This document shows, piece after piece, positions 44,087 through 51,219 of a stretch of DNA of 64,000 nucleotides (position 1 is its first letter; the number at the start of each line of letters is the position of its first letter). The position numbers and the translations under genes are program-made. The notes under the pieces are model-generated. The model had not been told where the DNA came from. It searched no databases and was given only the letters and a program-made list of their open reading frames with translations. The stretch spans positions 1-64,000 of the forward strand of contig NZ_AKJE01000080.1 of the NCBI RefSeq assembly GCF_000282495.1, written 5' to 3'. This DNA is from Pseudomonas sp. GM79. Its GTDB lineage: Bacteria; Pseudomonadota; Gammaproteobacteria; Pseudomonadales; Pseudomonadaceae.

Positions 44087-45244
44087 TCAGTCGAGTATCA
44101 GGTGCGGCAAAAACCGGCTCGAATCCTTGGTGATCAAACTGTTGTCTTCCCGCACGCCGATACCGGCCGCTTGATCGCCGATAACCCAGGAACCCACCAG
44201 CGTAAAGCTGTCGCCAAACTTCGGCAGCGGGGCGAACTCCTGAAGGATAAATGGTGCGTCGGTGTAGGGCCCGTCCTCTTTCACGATCAGACCGTCAGCG
44301 GTTTGCAGCTCAATGTTGGCGCCTTCCCGGGAGAAGAACGGTTTGCGCACCCAACCTTTAGGCACCGCTTTGCCTGGGTCGGTATCCAGGTGCGCCGCGA
44401 GCAGGTTCGGGTGATCTTTGTTGAACTCCCACAGCAACGGCAGGATGCCCTTGTTGGAGATGATTGATTTCCAGGCCGGCTCGAAAAACTGTGTATCGCT
44501 CTGGGCAATCGCTGCACCGAAGGGCTCGTGGAAGATGAACTCCCAGGCATGCAGCTTGAACAAATGAGGGATCCAGCGATCTTCGAGGTCGACGAAACGT
44601 CCATCGCTGGTGAGGCCAATGTCTTCGATATCGATGTGCCGCGATTCGATGCCGACCTTTTCCGCGATCAGGCGCAAGTAGTCGGTGGTGCCTTTGTCTT
44701 CGACCGAGTCTTTCATCGAGGCGAAATAGAAGGGGCGTTTGAGCTGCAGTTGGGCAAAGGCCTGATGCAGCTTGGTGTCGATGCTGTTGAACTGGTCGGC
44801 ATGCTTGGGCAGCAAGCCGCGCTCGATGCATTGCTCCAACCAGCCCCATTGAAACGCCGCGGCCTCATACAGGCTGGTCGGCGTGTCGTAGTTGAGTTCC
44901 AGCAATTTGGCCGGCCCGCTGCCGTTGTAGGAGAAATCCATGCGTCCATACAGGTGCGGGTGGCCTTCGAGCCATGAAGTGCGAACCATGTCGAAGAATG
45001 GTGCGGGAATGCTCAGGCGCTCCAGCAATTCCTCGCTCTGAACCACGCGGGCCACCAGGTCCATGCACATCTCATGAATCTCGGTGGTCGGGTCTTCGAG
45101 ATCGTTCTCGATCTGTTTGAGCGTGAACTGGTAATACGCGCTCTCGTCCCAATAGGGTTCGTCGTCAATGGTATGGAACAGAAAGCCGAGACTTTCGGCG
45201 GTCTGTTTCCAGTCATGACGCTCTGCGCAGAGGATCTTCTTCAT
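44087..45244 (-). CDS. glutathionylspermidine-synthase-like ATP-grasp ligase (YjfC/YgiC family)
   Basis: 385 aa. Corresponds to the C-terminal synthetase half of glutathionylspermidine synthase and lacks the N-terminal CHAP amidase. Substrate-side motifs GRMDFSYNGSGPAKLLELNYDTPTSL (about 100-126) carry the acidic and Asn metal ligands; KPFFSREGANIEL and SWVIGDQAAGIGVRED form the ATP-grasp nucleotide pocket. The family joins an amine to a carboxylate with ATP. It always pairs with a DUF1190 gene, as here (12 bases apart). True substrate unknown; a peptide or protein tail is an alternative to glutathione and polyamine. Confidence 0.9.
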   Translation of the reverse strand: MKKILCAERHDWKQTAESLGFLFHTIDDEPYWDESAYYQFTLKQIENDLEDPTTEIHEMCMDLVARVVQSEELLERLSIPAPFFDMVRTSWLEGHPHLYGRMDFSYNGSGPAKLLELNYDTPTSLYEAAAFQWGWLEQCIERGLLPKHADQFNSIDTKLHQAFAQLQLKRPFYFASMKDSVEDKGTTDYLRLIAEKVGIESRHIDIEDIGLTSDGRFVDLEDRWIPHLFKLHAWEFIFHEPFGAAIAQSDTQFFEPAWKSIISNKGILPLLWEFNKDHPNLLAAHLDTDPGKAVPKGWVRKPFFSREGANIELQTADGLIVKEDGPYTDAPFILQEFAPLPKFGDSFTLVGSWVIGDQAAGIGVREDNSLITKDSSRFLPHLILD

Positions 45245-45256
45245 GGTGCCCGTTCC

Positions 45257-45982
45257 TTAACTGCTCGATCGGCCAGCGCTGCTTGAACCGCCCCAACCGC
45301 TGCGGGCGCTGGCTTTGCTGCCGAAGCCGCCACGGGAGGTGGATGAGGCAACGGACATCGGCTTGCTGCCGGAACGGATTGAGTCGGCGTAGCTGCTGCT
45401 GCCATACCTCGCCTGATTGGACTTGGTAAAGGTTGAGCCTTTGGAAATCCGCTGGTTGAGCGTCGAGGAGCCATAGTTGCCGCGATCATCGCGGTAGCGG
45501 TAGACCGGCTCGGAGAAGTAGCTGTTGCGGTTGCTGCTCAGCATGTTGCCGATCAGCAGGCCGGTCAGCAGGCTGGTGCCGGAGAACCCGGAGCCTCCAC
45601 TGTTCGCTTCCGAGGCTGGTAATTGAGCCTTGGCTGCGTCCACTTGGGATTGTGTTACCTCGCCATCGGCAGTCAGTTCGAAACCACCCAGCTTGGGGAT
45701 GAACTTGCCGGCGGAATCCTGTTGGCACCAGTCGGCGACAAAGTCGGCATCGCAATCGGCCTGGTTGTCGTAGACCGGCGCGATGCGGCGGTGCTCGGCC
45801 ATGGCGCTCATGTAGGCGTCAGAGCAGACGTCCACCGGGAGCTTTTCATCGGCGCACTGCTGAACGGACTGGAAGTTGTATTTCTTCTGCACCGGGTAGG
45901 TTTTTTCCGCTTGCCCGCAGCCTGATATGGCCATGGCGACCGACGCGGCCAGCGAGAGCTGAACGTACTTGCTTCGTTTCAT
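45257..45982 (-). CDS. DUF1190 lipoprotein (YjfM/YgiB family)
   Basis: 241 aa. Lipoprotein signal MKRSKYVQLSLAASVAMAISGC with Cys22 in the lipobox (ISGC), so it is anchored in the envelope. Residues 40-85 have Cys at 43, 54, 79 and 86 with acidic residues (CADEKLPVDVCSDAYM, ADCDADFVADWCQQ), probably disulphide bonded. A short hydrophobic Gly-rich stretch (SGTSLLTGLLIGNMLSS) precedes a Ser/Gly/Arg-rich low-complexity tail ending SSSAGRSSS. Function unknown; partner of the neighbouring ATP-grasp ligase in many genomes. Confidence 0.88.
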   Translation of the reverse strand: MKRSKYVQLSLAASVAMAISGCGQAEKTYPVQKKYNFQSVQQCADEKLPVDVCSDAYMSAMAEHRRIAPVYDNQADCDADFVADWCQQDSAGKFIPKLGGFELTADGEVTQSQVDAAKAQLPASEANSGGSGFSGTSLLTGLLIGNMLSSNRNSYFSEPVYRYRDDRGNYGSSTLNQRISKGSTFTKSNQARYGSSSYADSIRSGSKPMSVASSTSRGGFGSKASARSGWGGSSSAGRSSS

Positions 45983-46001
45983 CGGGATCTCCGTGGCGCA
46001 A

Positions 46002-46430
46002 TCAGTTCTGGGAAGGGGTCATGCAGGCGGCGTTCAACATGCCGACGCTGATGGCCACTGCCGCGATATAGATACCCGCAGCGATTTCACCTTTTTTAAT
46101 GCGTTCAGAGGCGCCTTTAAGCACCAGGCTGGTCACCAGAAACGCCAGCAGTTGTACGAAAGCGGCGATCACTGCCCAGACGACGAAATCCAGAATGCTG
46201 ATCGAGTAGGCGATCACATTGCTGGCCGGAATGGCGAAACCGATGATGGCACCACCCAGTGCGATCGAGGCCGCAACGTTGCCAGAACGGATCAGTTCGA
46301 ACTCTTTGTGCGGGGTGATTCGGGTGTAGATGAATTGGAACAGCGCGAACAATACGGCGGCACCGAGGATGTACAACACAAACCCGAGCACGGCGGCTTT
46401 GTTCAGGGAGATGGAGAGCGCTTCAAGCAT
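46002..46430 (-). CDS. DUF350 membrane protein (YjfL family)
   Basis: 142 aa with four hydrophobic segments (about 12-36, 52-74, 80-104, 116-136) and the family motif RSGNVAASIALGGAIIGFAI. Inner-membrane protein of unknown function. In this and related loci it travels with PspA-like, DUF1190 and ATP-grasp genes. 15 bases after the DUF2491 gene and 19 before the DUF1190 gene, so in one operon. Confidence 0.9.
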   Translation of the reverse strand: MLEALSISLNKAAVLGFVLYILGAAVLFALFQFIYTRITPHKEFELIRSGNVAASIALGGAIIGFAIPASNVIAYSISILDFVVWAVIAAFVQLLAFLVTSLVLKGASERIKKGEIAAGIYIAAVAISVGMLNAACMTPSQN

Positions 46431-46445
46431 GGACTTCTTCCTTAT

Positions 46446-47120
46446 TTAAAAAGTGTTCAGGTCAGTGGTGTACAACGAAATGCCCAGCGAAGTGCTCAAG
46501 CTGATGGTGCCTTCGGCGTCTTCTTCGACGGAAAACAGCAGGAATTCCCGGCGATCGGTCAGGCCGGTTTCGCGGGCATACAGCATCGAACGGTGCTCGA
46601 TGCTGTAGGACTCATCCGGGTTTTTCAGGTGTTCGCTCAGCGCCACCAGTTCTGTCTGGCCGTTCTCGGTGCCCCATTCGCGGGTGTATTCGACACCGTT
46701 GTGGGTGTAGGTCGGCAGGCCGATCAAGCTTTCAGGGCCGGCCAGTCGACGCAGCTCCGCTTCACTGTTGATGGTGATGTAGTTGAGGTAATTGAACAGG
46801 ATCACCGACTCGACCTGTCCGGCAATGTCGCCGGTGGTGTGCACTTGCAACCAGTAGTCTTCGTCGTTCATGTAATAGCGCGACAGCCAGGTCGACTGCC
46901 CGAGATCAATGGTGCCGGCGCTCCAGACTTGCTGGGAGCCAGGGATGACCACATCGGTGTTGCCATCGAGCAACAATTTCAGGGTCGTGTCGAACATCAC
47001 GCCTTTGCCCAATGCCAGGCCCAGCGGGCCGATGGCGGGCAGGGTTTCGTTGGCTGTCCATTTCGATTCCGTATTCGCTTTCGGGGCCTCAAGCCCCATC
47101 AACTGTTTAAACCATCCCAT
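46446..47120 (-). CDS. DUF2491 protein (YjfK family)
   Basis: 224 aa from the ATG at 47120 (MGWFKQLMGLEAPKAN; AAGGAAAT upstream); a longer frame to 47174 lies inside the channel gene. Soluble, acidic, no signal peptide or membrane segment. Conserved features such as YYMNDEDYWLQVHTTGD and YTREWGTENGQTELVAL suggest a beta-rich domain. Equivalent to E. coli yjfK. Start overlaps the channel stop by 14 bases, so translation is coupled. Confidence 0.87.
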   Translation of the reverse strand: MGWFKQLMGLEAPKANTESKWTANETLPAIGPLGLALGKGVMFDTTLKLLLDGNTDVVIPGSQQVWSAGTIDLGQSTWLSRYYMNDEDYWLQVHTTGDIAGQVESVILFNYLNYITINSEAELRRLAGPESLIGLPTYTHNGVEYTREWGTENGQTELVALSEHLKNPDESYSIEHRSMLYARETGLTDRREFLLFSVEEDAEGTISLSTSLGISLYTTDLNTF

Positions 47121-48141
47121 TGGTGATTTCCTTGAGGCGAGAGGAGGCGATGTAGAAGAGTTCGCCGCCCTCAACGCGAGTGGTGCCGGGCGGATTGATC
47201 CAAGGCTGTCGGGCGCCTTTGGCGCGGTAGCCGATAAGGGTCGCGTTGTGCTGTTCTTTCAGCTGTGCGTACAGATCGCCGAACGTGGCTTCAAAGGTCT
47301 CGGGCAGTTTCATCAGGTACTGGGTGGCACCTTGACCCACGCACAGCAATTCATTGATGACCGCGGATGAGCCCGGATCCTGGGAGGCGCGTACCAACAT
47401 CTCGATGGCCATGCTTGAGGTGCATTCCAGGCTGGGCGCGTAGGCGCTGGCAAGGGCGGCGATTTCGCTTTCATTGAAGTGGGCGACCACATGGCCGACA
47501 GGGCCCAGTTGATTGACTGCCAGCACGGTGGCCAGGGTCAGGTCGTCTGAATGGGTTCGCACCAGCACGCGTTCGGCACCGGGAACACCGGCCCGCAGCA
47601 ACAGCGCGGCAGAGGACAGGCTTTCGCCTTTGATAAAGTCCGCTTTGCCCGGCATGGGATTTTCTTCGAGGTCGCAATCGCAAATGACGATCAGGTTGTC
47701 ATTGGAGGTTTCGTCCTGCAGCAATAATTCAATGACCCGCTCGCTGGACGCGCCTTCCCAGCCGATGAGTACGGTATGGCCGACCTTGCCGGTGAAATCG
47801 CCTTTGCCTTTCATGCCTTTTCTCCATACATCGATGACACTGCTGGTGGTTTTGCCGATGGCTGCCGTCAGCAGCGCAATGCCCCCGAGCATGACCCAGG
47901 TAGCCACGAAAATTCGTCCCGCGGCTGTCTGTGGCGCAAGATCGCCATAGCCGACGGTGAGCGTGGTGGTGAGATAGAAATAGATAAACGTGGCGGGAGC
48001 GGTGAGGTGTTGTTCGCCCAGAAGCACCAGGCCGATATAGGCCGTGCTTATGTGTATACCCAGCGCAATGGCCAGGCCTGCCCAGCCGAACCGATGGAAG
48101 AAGGACGAGGCGTACGTGCGCAATAAAAGGAAAATCGACAT
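47107..48141 (-). CDS. two-TM potassium channel with RCK domain
   Basis: 344 aa from the ATG at 48141 (AGGGATG upstream). One hydrophobic segment at about 21-42, the pore helix and selectivity filter TVGYGD at 62-67, and a second segment at about 77-100: a minimal K+ channel. From about 118 an RCK/TrkA-N Rossmann domain follows (GHTVLIGWEG, then LIVICDCDLEENP), which senses nucleotide or ion ligands. C-terminal regulatory part to 344. The E. coli yjf operon has no channel at this place. Confidence 0.92.
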   Translation of the reverse strand: MSIFLLLRTYASSFFHRFGWAGLAIALGIHISTAYIGLVLLGEQHLTAPATFIYFYLTTTLTVGYGDLAPQTAAGRIFVATWVMLGGIALLTAAIGKTTSSVIDVWRKGMKGKGDFTGKVGHTVLIGWEGASSERVIELLLQDETSNDNLIVICDCDLEENPMPGKADFIKGESLSSAALLLRAGVPGAERVLVRTHSDDLTLATVLAVNQLGPVGHVVAHFNESEIAALASAYAPSLECTSSMAIEMLVRASQDPGSSAVINELLCVGQGATQYLMKLPETFEATFGDLYAQLKEQHNATLIGYRAKGARQPWINPPGTTRVEGGELFYIASSRLKEITNGMV

Positions 48142-48212
48142 TACATCCCTGACTCCGTGGGGGCTCATTCCTGGCGACGTAATCGCTCTGGCGTCTGAGT
48201 GCTCAAATGCGG

Positions 48213-48776
48213 TTACCGGGTGGCATTAAACCTGCTGCGCGGCGTAGATAACAGTACCTTGGCTGCAATAAATCCGGCGATCGCACCAAAGATATGCCCT
48301 TCGAAGGACATGCCCTGGCGAGGAAGGAAGCCAAAAATCAGGCCGCCATAGAGCAGGACCACGACACTGGCTGTTATCAGGTTGCTCCAGCTCCTTTGGA
48401 ACCAGGCGCGCGACAGGAGGTACGCCCACAGCCCGAATACCCATCCGCTGGCACCGATGTGAACGCCTGCAAAACCGAACAGCCAGACCAGCGAACCGCC
48501 CAGCAGAATAATGATAGCGCTGACGGCCATGAAGCGGCTGAGCCCGTCGACAATGACTAGGGTACCTAGGATCAAAAAGGCAATCAGGTTGGTGCTCACG
48601 TGCGCAAAGGACCCGTGCAAGAAAGGCGAGGTGATGATGCCGACCAGTCCCTGCCATGTTCTCGGGACCAGGCCGAAGGCAATAAGGCTGTAGCCGGTCG
48701 CCACATTGAGCAGTTGCAGCGCGACCATGAAGAGGGCCACACCCGCGATTGTCTTGAAACCCTTCAGGGCATCCAT
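48213..48776 (-). CDS. rhomboid intramembrane serine protease
   Basis: 187 aa from the ATG at 48776 (MDALKGFKTIAG, GAGG 6 bases upstream); a longer frame to 48905 is read through a REP element and is rejected. About six membrane segments. Catalytic Ser110 in GASGWVFG and His161 (FEGHIFGA); oxyanion-side HGSFAHVSTN at 54-63. Cleaves transmembrane substrates in the membrane. In the operon between the PspA-like and channel genes; candidate substrates are the membrane and lipoprotein neighbours, which is inference. Confidence 0.92.
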   Translation of the reverse strand: MDALKGFKTIAGVALFMVALQLLNVATGYSLIAFGLVPRTWQGLVGIITSPFLHGSFAHVSTNLIAFLILGTLVIVDGLSRFMAVSAIIILLGGSLVWLFGFAGVHIGASGWVFGLWAYLLSRAWFQRSWSNLITASVVVLLYGGLIFGFLPRQGMSFEGHIFGAIAGFIAAKVLLSTPRSRFNATR

Positions 48777-48816
48777 CCATGACCTCGAGTCGACAAAAAA
48801 TATGGCAACGAATCCA

Positions 48817-48906
48817 TGTGGGAGCGGGCTTGCTCGCGAAGGCGGTGTGTCAGGCAACATTGATGTCGACTGATACTCCCTCTTCGCGAGCAAGCCCGCT
48901 TCCACA
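48817..48906. repeat. REP doublet (REPIN) inside the stress operon
   Basis: Forward REP at 48817-48840 (core GTGGGAGCGGGCTTGCTCGC) and inverted copy at 48883-48906 with one change (CGCTTCCACA). It lies between the PspA-like gene and the rhomboid gene, so within the operon, and could set mRNA stability at that point. Confidence 0.92.
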
Positions 48907-48932
48907 GGTTATGCGCCAGGCATCAGGGCCGG

Positions 48933-49631
48933 TTACTCAGCAGATTTTTTCTTCAGGCGTTCCAGAATCGCATTGGCGCTGCCTTCGTTCGGCGTGATGC
49001 CGGCATCGCGCAGCTTGCGCTCCAGGTCGGTGCCGGTCGACGCATCGGCCAGTTGGTCCTGGGCTTCCAGTTCTGCGGCGCGTTGCTGCTGCTTGGCTTG
49101 CAGGCGGTTCAGCGTACCGACGGCGGTTTCCAGCTTGCCGTTGGCGCCGCCACTGGCGATCGAAGCACTGACCTGGGCTTTCTGTACGCTTTCACGCGCC
49201 TTGGCCATGTCCACTTGCTGACGCAGGCTTTTGATGCGGCTTTCGGCCTTGGTGATGTCTTTGCGCATGTTGTCCGCGTAACCGCCGAATTCGGTGGCCT
49301 GCTTTTGCTCGACATCCAGTTCGTTGGTCAGGGTCGAAATGGCTTCTGCCACTTCCAGTGCCAGGTCTTCGCGGTTGGCCTGGATCGCGGCCAGAGCCTT
49401 GGATTCCAGATCCTTGATCTTGGCGTTGTACTCGCTGACGCGATCAGCCGACAGTTTGTGCTTGGCCATGATGGTGACCAGCTCACGCTTGGCGTTGGCC
49501 AGCGCGCTGTCAGCATCGCGAATTTCCTGGTCGAGGATGCGCAGGGCCTGTTGGTCGACGATCGATTCGCCGACTTCGTTGGCACCGCCACGCAGCGCGG
49601 TGAACAATTTGCTCCAGATGGACTGAGTCAT
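48933..49631 (-). CDS. PspA/IM30-family protein (YjfJ-like)
   Basis: 232 aa, almost all helical coiled coil, no signal peptide. MTQSIWSKLFTALRGGANEVGESIVDQQALRILDQEIRDA at the start is the PspA-like amphipathic N-terminus that touches the membrane; heptads run to about 190. Proteins of this family form ESCRT-III-like scaffolds on damaged inner membrane. No pspF, pspB or pspC lies nearby, so this is the yjfJ branch, not the classical phage-shock operon. 24 bases after the DUF2170 gene. Confidence 0.9.
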   Translation of the reverse strand: MTQSIWSKLFTALRGGANEVGESIVDQQALRILDQEIRDADSALANAKRELVTIMAKHKLSADRVSEYNAKIKDLESKALAAIQANREDLALEVAEAISTLTNELDVEQKQATEFGGYADNMRKDITKAESRIKSLRQQVDMAKARESVQKAQVSASIASGGANGKLETAVGTLNRLQAKQQQRAAELEAQDQLADASTGTDLERKLRDAGITPNEGSANAILERLKKKSAE

Positions 49632-49655
49632 TGGATATTTCCTGTTCCCGAAAAA

Positions 49656-50345
49656 TTAGATGAAGAAACGTTCAAAGGCTTCGCTGGCGCGCTGGACGTT
49701 GTCGACGAGGGTTTTGACCTCGGTCACGACGTTGGTCAGGCTGGAGTCGGAGCTGAGTGCGCCGAACATGTTGTAAACGATCTGCCCGTTGGGCATGGAC
49801 TCGATACCGATCGAGGACAGCGGGAACATTTCCCGGCTGCGCAGAACGGCATCGTTGAATGCCGGTACGTCGTTGATGGACTCGACATCGACCAGAACGG
49901 TATCGACAATGATCTGATCGCCAACCACTGCGATGTAAATCGGCAAGCCACCGAAATCGTTCATTTCCAGCTTGATGCTGGACTCGGCGCCTTGAACCAG
50001 GGAGAGGGTGATGTCGTTCGCAACCACTTCGTCGAGGGCCTGAAGGGCGCTGTAGAGGCGATCGATGTTCCAGTTATTACCTGCGCTCATGTAATTCTCC
50101 GACATGAATGAGCCAGCCAGAATCGGTTGGCGTAGCTGTTTCTCCATCTGCTTGAGCAGGCTTCGATTTTCGGGAAGCACCCAAGTCTCGTGTTTCACAT
50201 AACCGGCGGCACCCAGGCCCGCGCGCATTTGCTTCATATAGAAACTAGATGGTTTTTTCGCGGACGGTTTCGAGCGCTCTCCCTTTTGGCTCGCTGAATC
50301 GGTCACAGATCCGGTAGGCGGATCTGATGGAGAGCTGCTTTTCAT
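49656..50345 (-). CDS. DUF2170 protein with N-terminal basic segment (YjfI-like)
   Basis: 229 aa from the ATG at 50345 (GAGGTC upstream). Residues 1-32 are Ser/Pro/Lys-rich and disordered. Residues 33-72 (FYMKQMRAGLGAAGYVKHE, then TWVLPENRSLLKQMEKQLR) look like a short strand-helix-helix, similar in style to ribbon-helix-helix repressors. From about 88 the DUF2170 domain follows (WNIDRLYSALQALDEVVANDITLS). DUF2170 itself has no known activity. First gene of the operon, directly behind a promoter flanked by palindromes; a self-regulatory role is my inference. Confidence 0.85.
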   Translation of the reverse strand: MKSSSPSDPPTGSVTDSASQKGERSKPSAKKPSSFYMKQMRAGLGAAGYVKHETWVLPENRSLLKQMEKQLRQPILAGSFMSENYMSAGNNWNIDRLYSALQALDEVVANDITLSLVQGAESSIKLEMNDFGGLPIYIAVVGDQIIVDTVLVDVESINDVPAFNDAVLRSREMFPLSSIGIESMPNGQIVYNMFGALSSDSSLTNVVTEVKTLVDNVQRASEAFERFFI

Positions 50346-50362
50346 GATGCTGACCTCGTTGT

Positions 50363-50434
50363 GAAAAATCTCACGCGTGAGAAACACTACAGGCAATTTT
50401 TACGGCCATCAATAGCTCACGCGTGAGATTTTTC
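50363..50434. promoter_or_regulatory. paired palindromic operators flanking the operon promoter
   Basis: GAAAAATCTCACGCGTGAG occurs at 50363-50381 and, inverted, at 50416-50434; each contains the perfect palindrome CTCACGCGTGAG (50370-50381, 50416-50427). Centres are 46 bases apart. They bracket the promoter between them, so a bound dimer on each could loop or block RNA polymerase. Confidence 0.85.
50384..50412 (-). promoter_or_regulatory. sigma70 promoter of the DUF2170-PspA operon
   Basis: On the minus strand: -35 TTGATG (50412-50407), 17-base spacer, -10 TAGTGT (50389-50384). Expected start near 50377, inside the downstream palindrome; the upstream palindrome sits just before the -35. Confidence 0.7.
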
Positions 50435-50469
50435 GGACTGTTGCACACGTGTATGACAATAGAAGGTTA

Positions 50470-50559
50470 TGTGGGAGCGGGCTTGCTCGCGAAGGCGGCG
50501 AGACAGTCAACATTGATGTTGCCTGATACACCGCTTTCGCGAGCAAGCCCGCTCCCACA
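50470..50559. repeat. REP doublet (REPIN)
   Basis: Forward REP 50470-50493 and inverted REP 50536-50559, separated by 42 bases. Between the stress operon promoter and the end of the cysteine hydrolase gene. Confidence 0.93.
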
Positions 50560-50569
50560 GGTTTCTCAC

Positions 50570-51118
50570 TTAACCAACCAGGAAGTCGTCAGTGGACACC
50601 ACGCTCGCATAGGCAAAACCCAGGGCCGACATGAAGGCGGCGTGAACGTGGGCGGCCGGGACGGTGACGCCGTTGAATTCCAGGTCTCGGGTGGCACAGG
50701 CGTCGTGAATCACCGTGACGGTATAGCCCAGGTCGGCCGCGGCGCGGGTGATGCCGTCGATGCACATGTGGCTCATGCTGCCGACGATTACCAGGTGTTC
50801 GATGCCTTGCTGGTCGAGGATGGCTTCCAGTTCGGTTTCGCGGAACGAGTTGACGAAATGTTTAAGCACGACCGTCTCGTCTGTGCGGTTGAGAACTTTA
50901 GGGTGCAACTTCGCGCCGTCGGAGCCCGGAGTGAAGAACGGCGCGGCGTCGGAGGTGAATTCGTGGCGGATATGCACCACCGGATCACCGGCCTCGCGAA
51001 ACGCCTGAATCATCCGTGCGGCGTTGTCTGCTGCGGCGTCGGCGCCGACCAAAGGCCACTTGCCCTGGGGGAAGTAGTCGTTCTGGATATCGACTACGAT
51101 GAGTGCTTGCTTGGCCAT
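50570..51118 (-). CDS. cysteine hydrolase, isochorismatase family
   Basis: 182 aa. The Asp10-Lys86-Cys119 triad is visible: ALIVVDIQNDYF, VVLKHFVNSF and GSMSHMCIDG. Soluble amide or ester hydrolase; members act on nicotinamide, N-carbamoyl compounds or isochorismate, and the substrate here cannot be read. Divergent from a GlxA-type regulator over 101 bases, which suggests that regulator controls it. Confidence 0.92.
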   Translation of the reverse strand: MAKQALIVVDIQNDYFPQGKWPLVGADAAADNAARMIQAFREAGDPVVHIRHEFTSDAAPFFTPGSDGAKLHPKVLNRTDETVVLKHFVNSFRETELEAILDQQGIEHLVIVGSMSHMCIDGITRAAADLGYTVTVIHDACATRDLEFNGVTVPAAHVHAAFMSALGFAYASVVSTDDFLVG

Positions 51119-51219
51119 GAGTGTTTCCTCGAAGTGTTTGTTGGGTGTGAATCAAGTATTAGGTTTTGCTGGCCGCCCGAGGATTGGCCGCACCGACAAT
51201 AGAAGGGGGAAAACTGACA

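Noticed and set aside
48777-48905. N-terminal extension of the rhomboid protease
   Set aside because: The extra residues (EAGLLAKRE... SRASPLPH) are translated REP palindrome; the ATG at 48776 has a good ribosome site and family-like start.
48933-49631. Classical phage-shock (pspABC-pspF) operon
   Set aside because: Only a PspA-like gene is present; pspB, pspC and the sigma54 activator pspF are absent, and the promoter looks like sigma70. The neighbours match the yjf locus.
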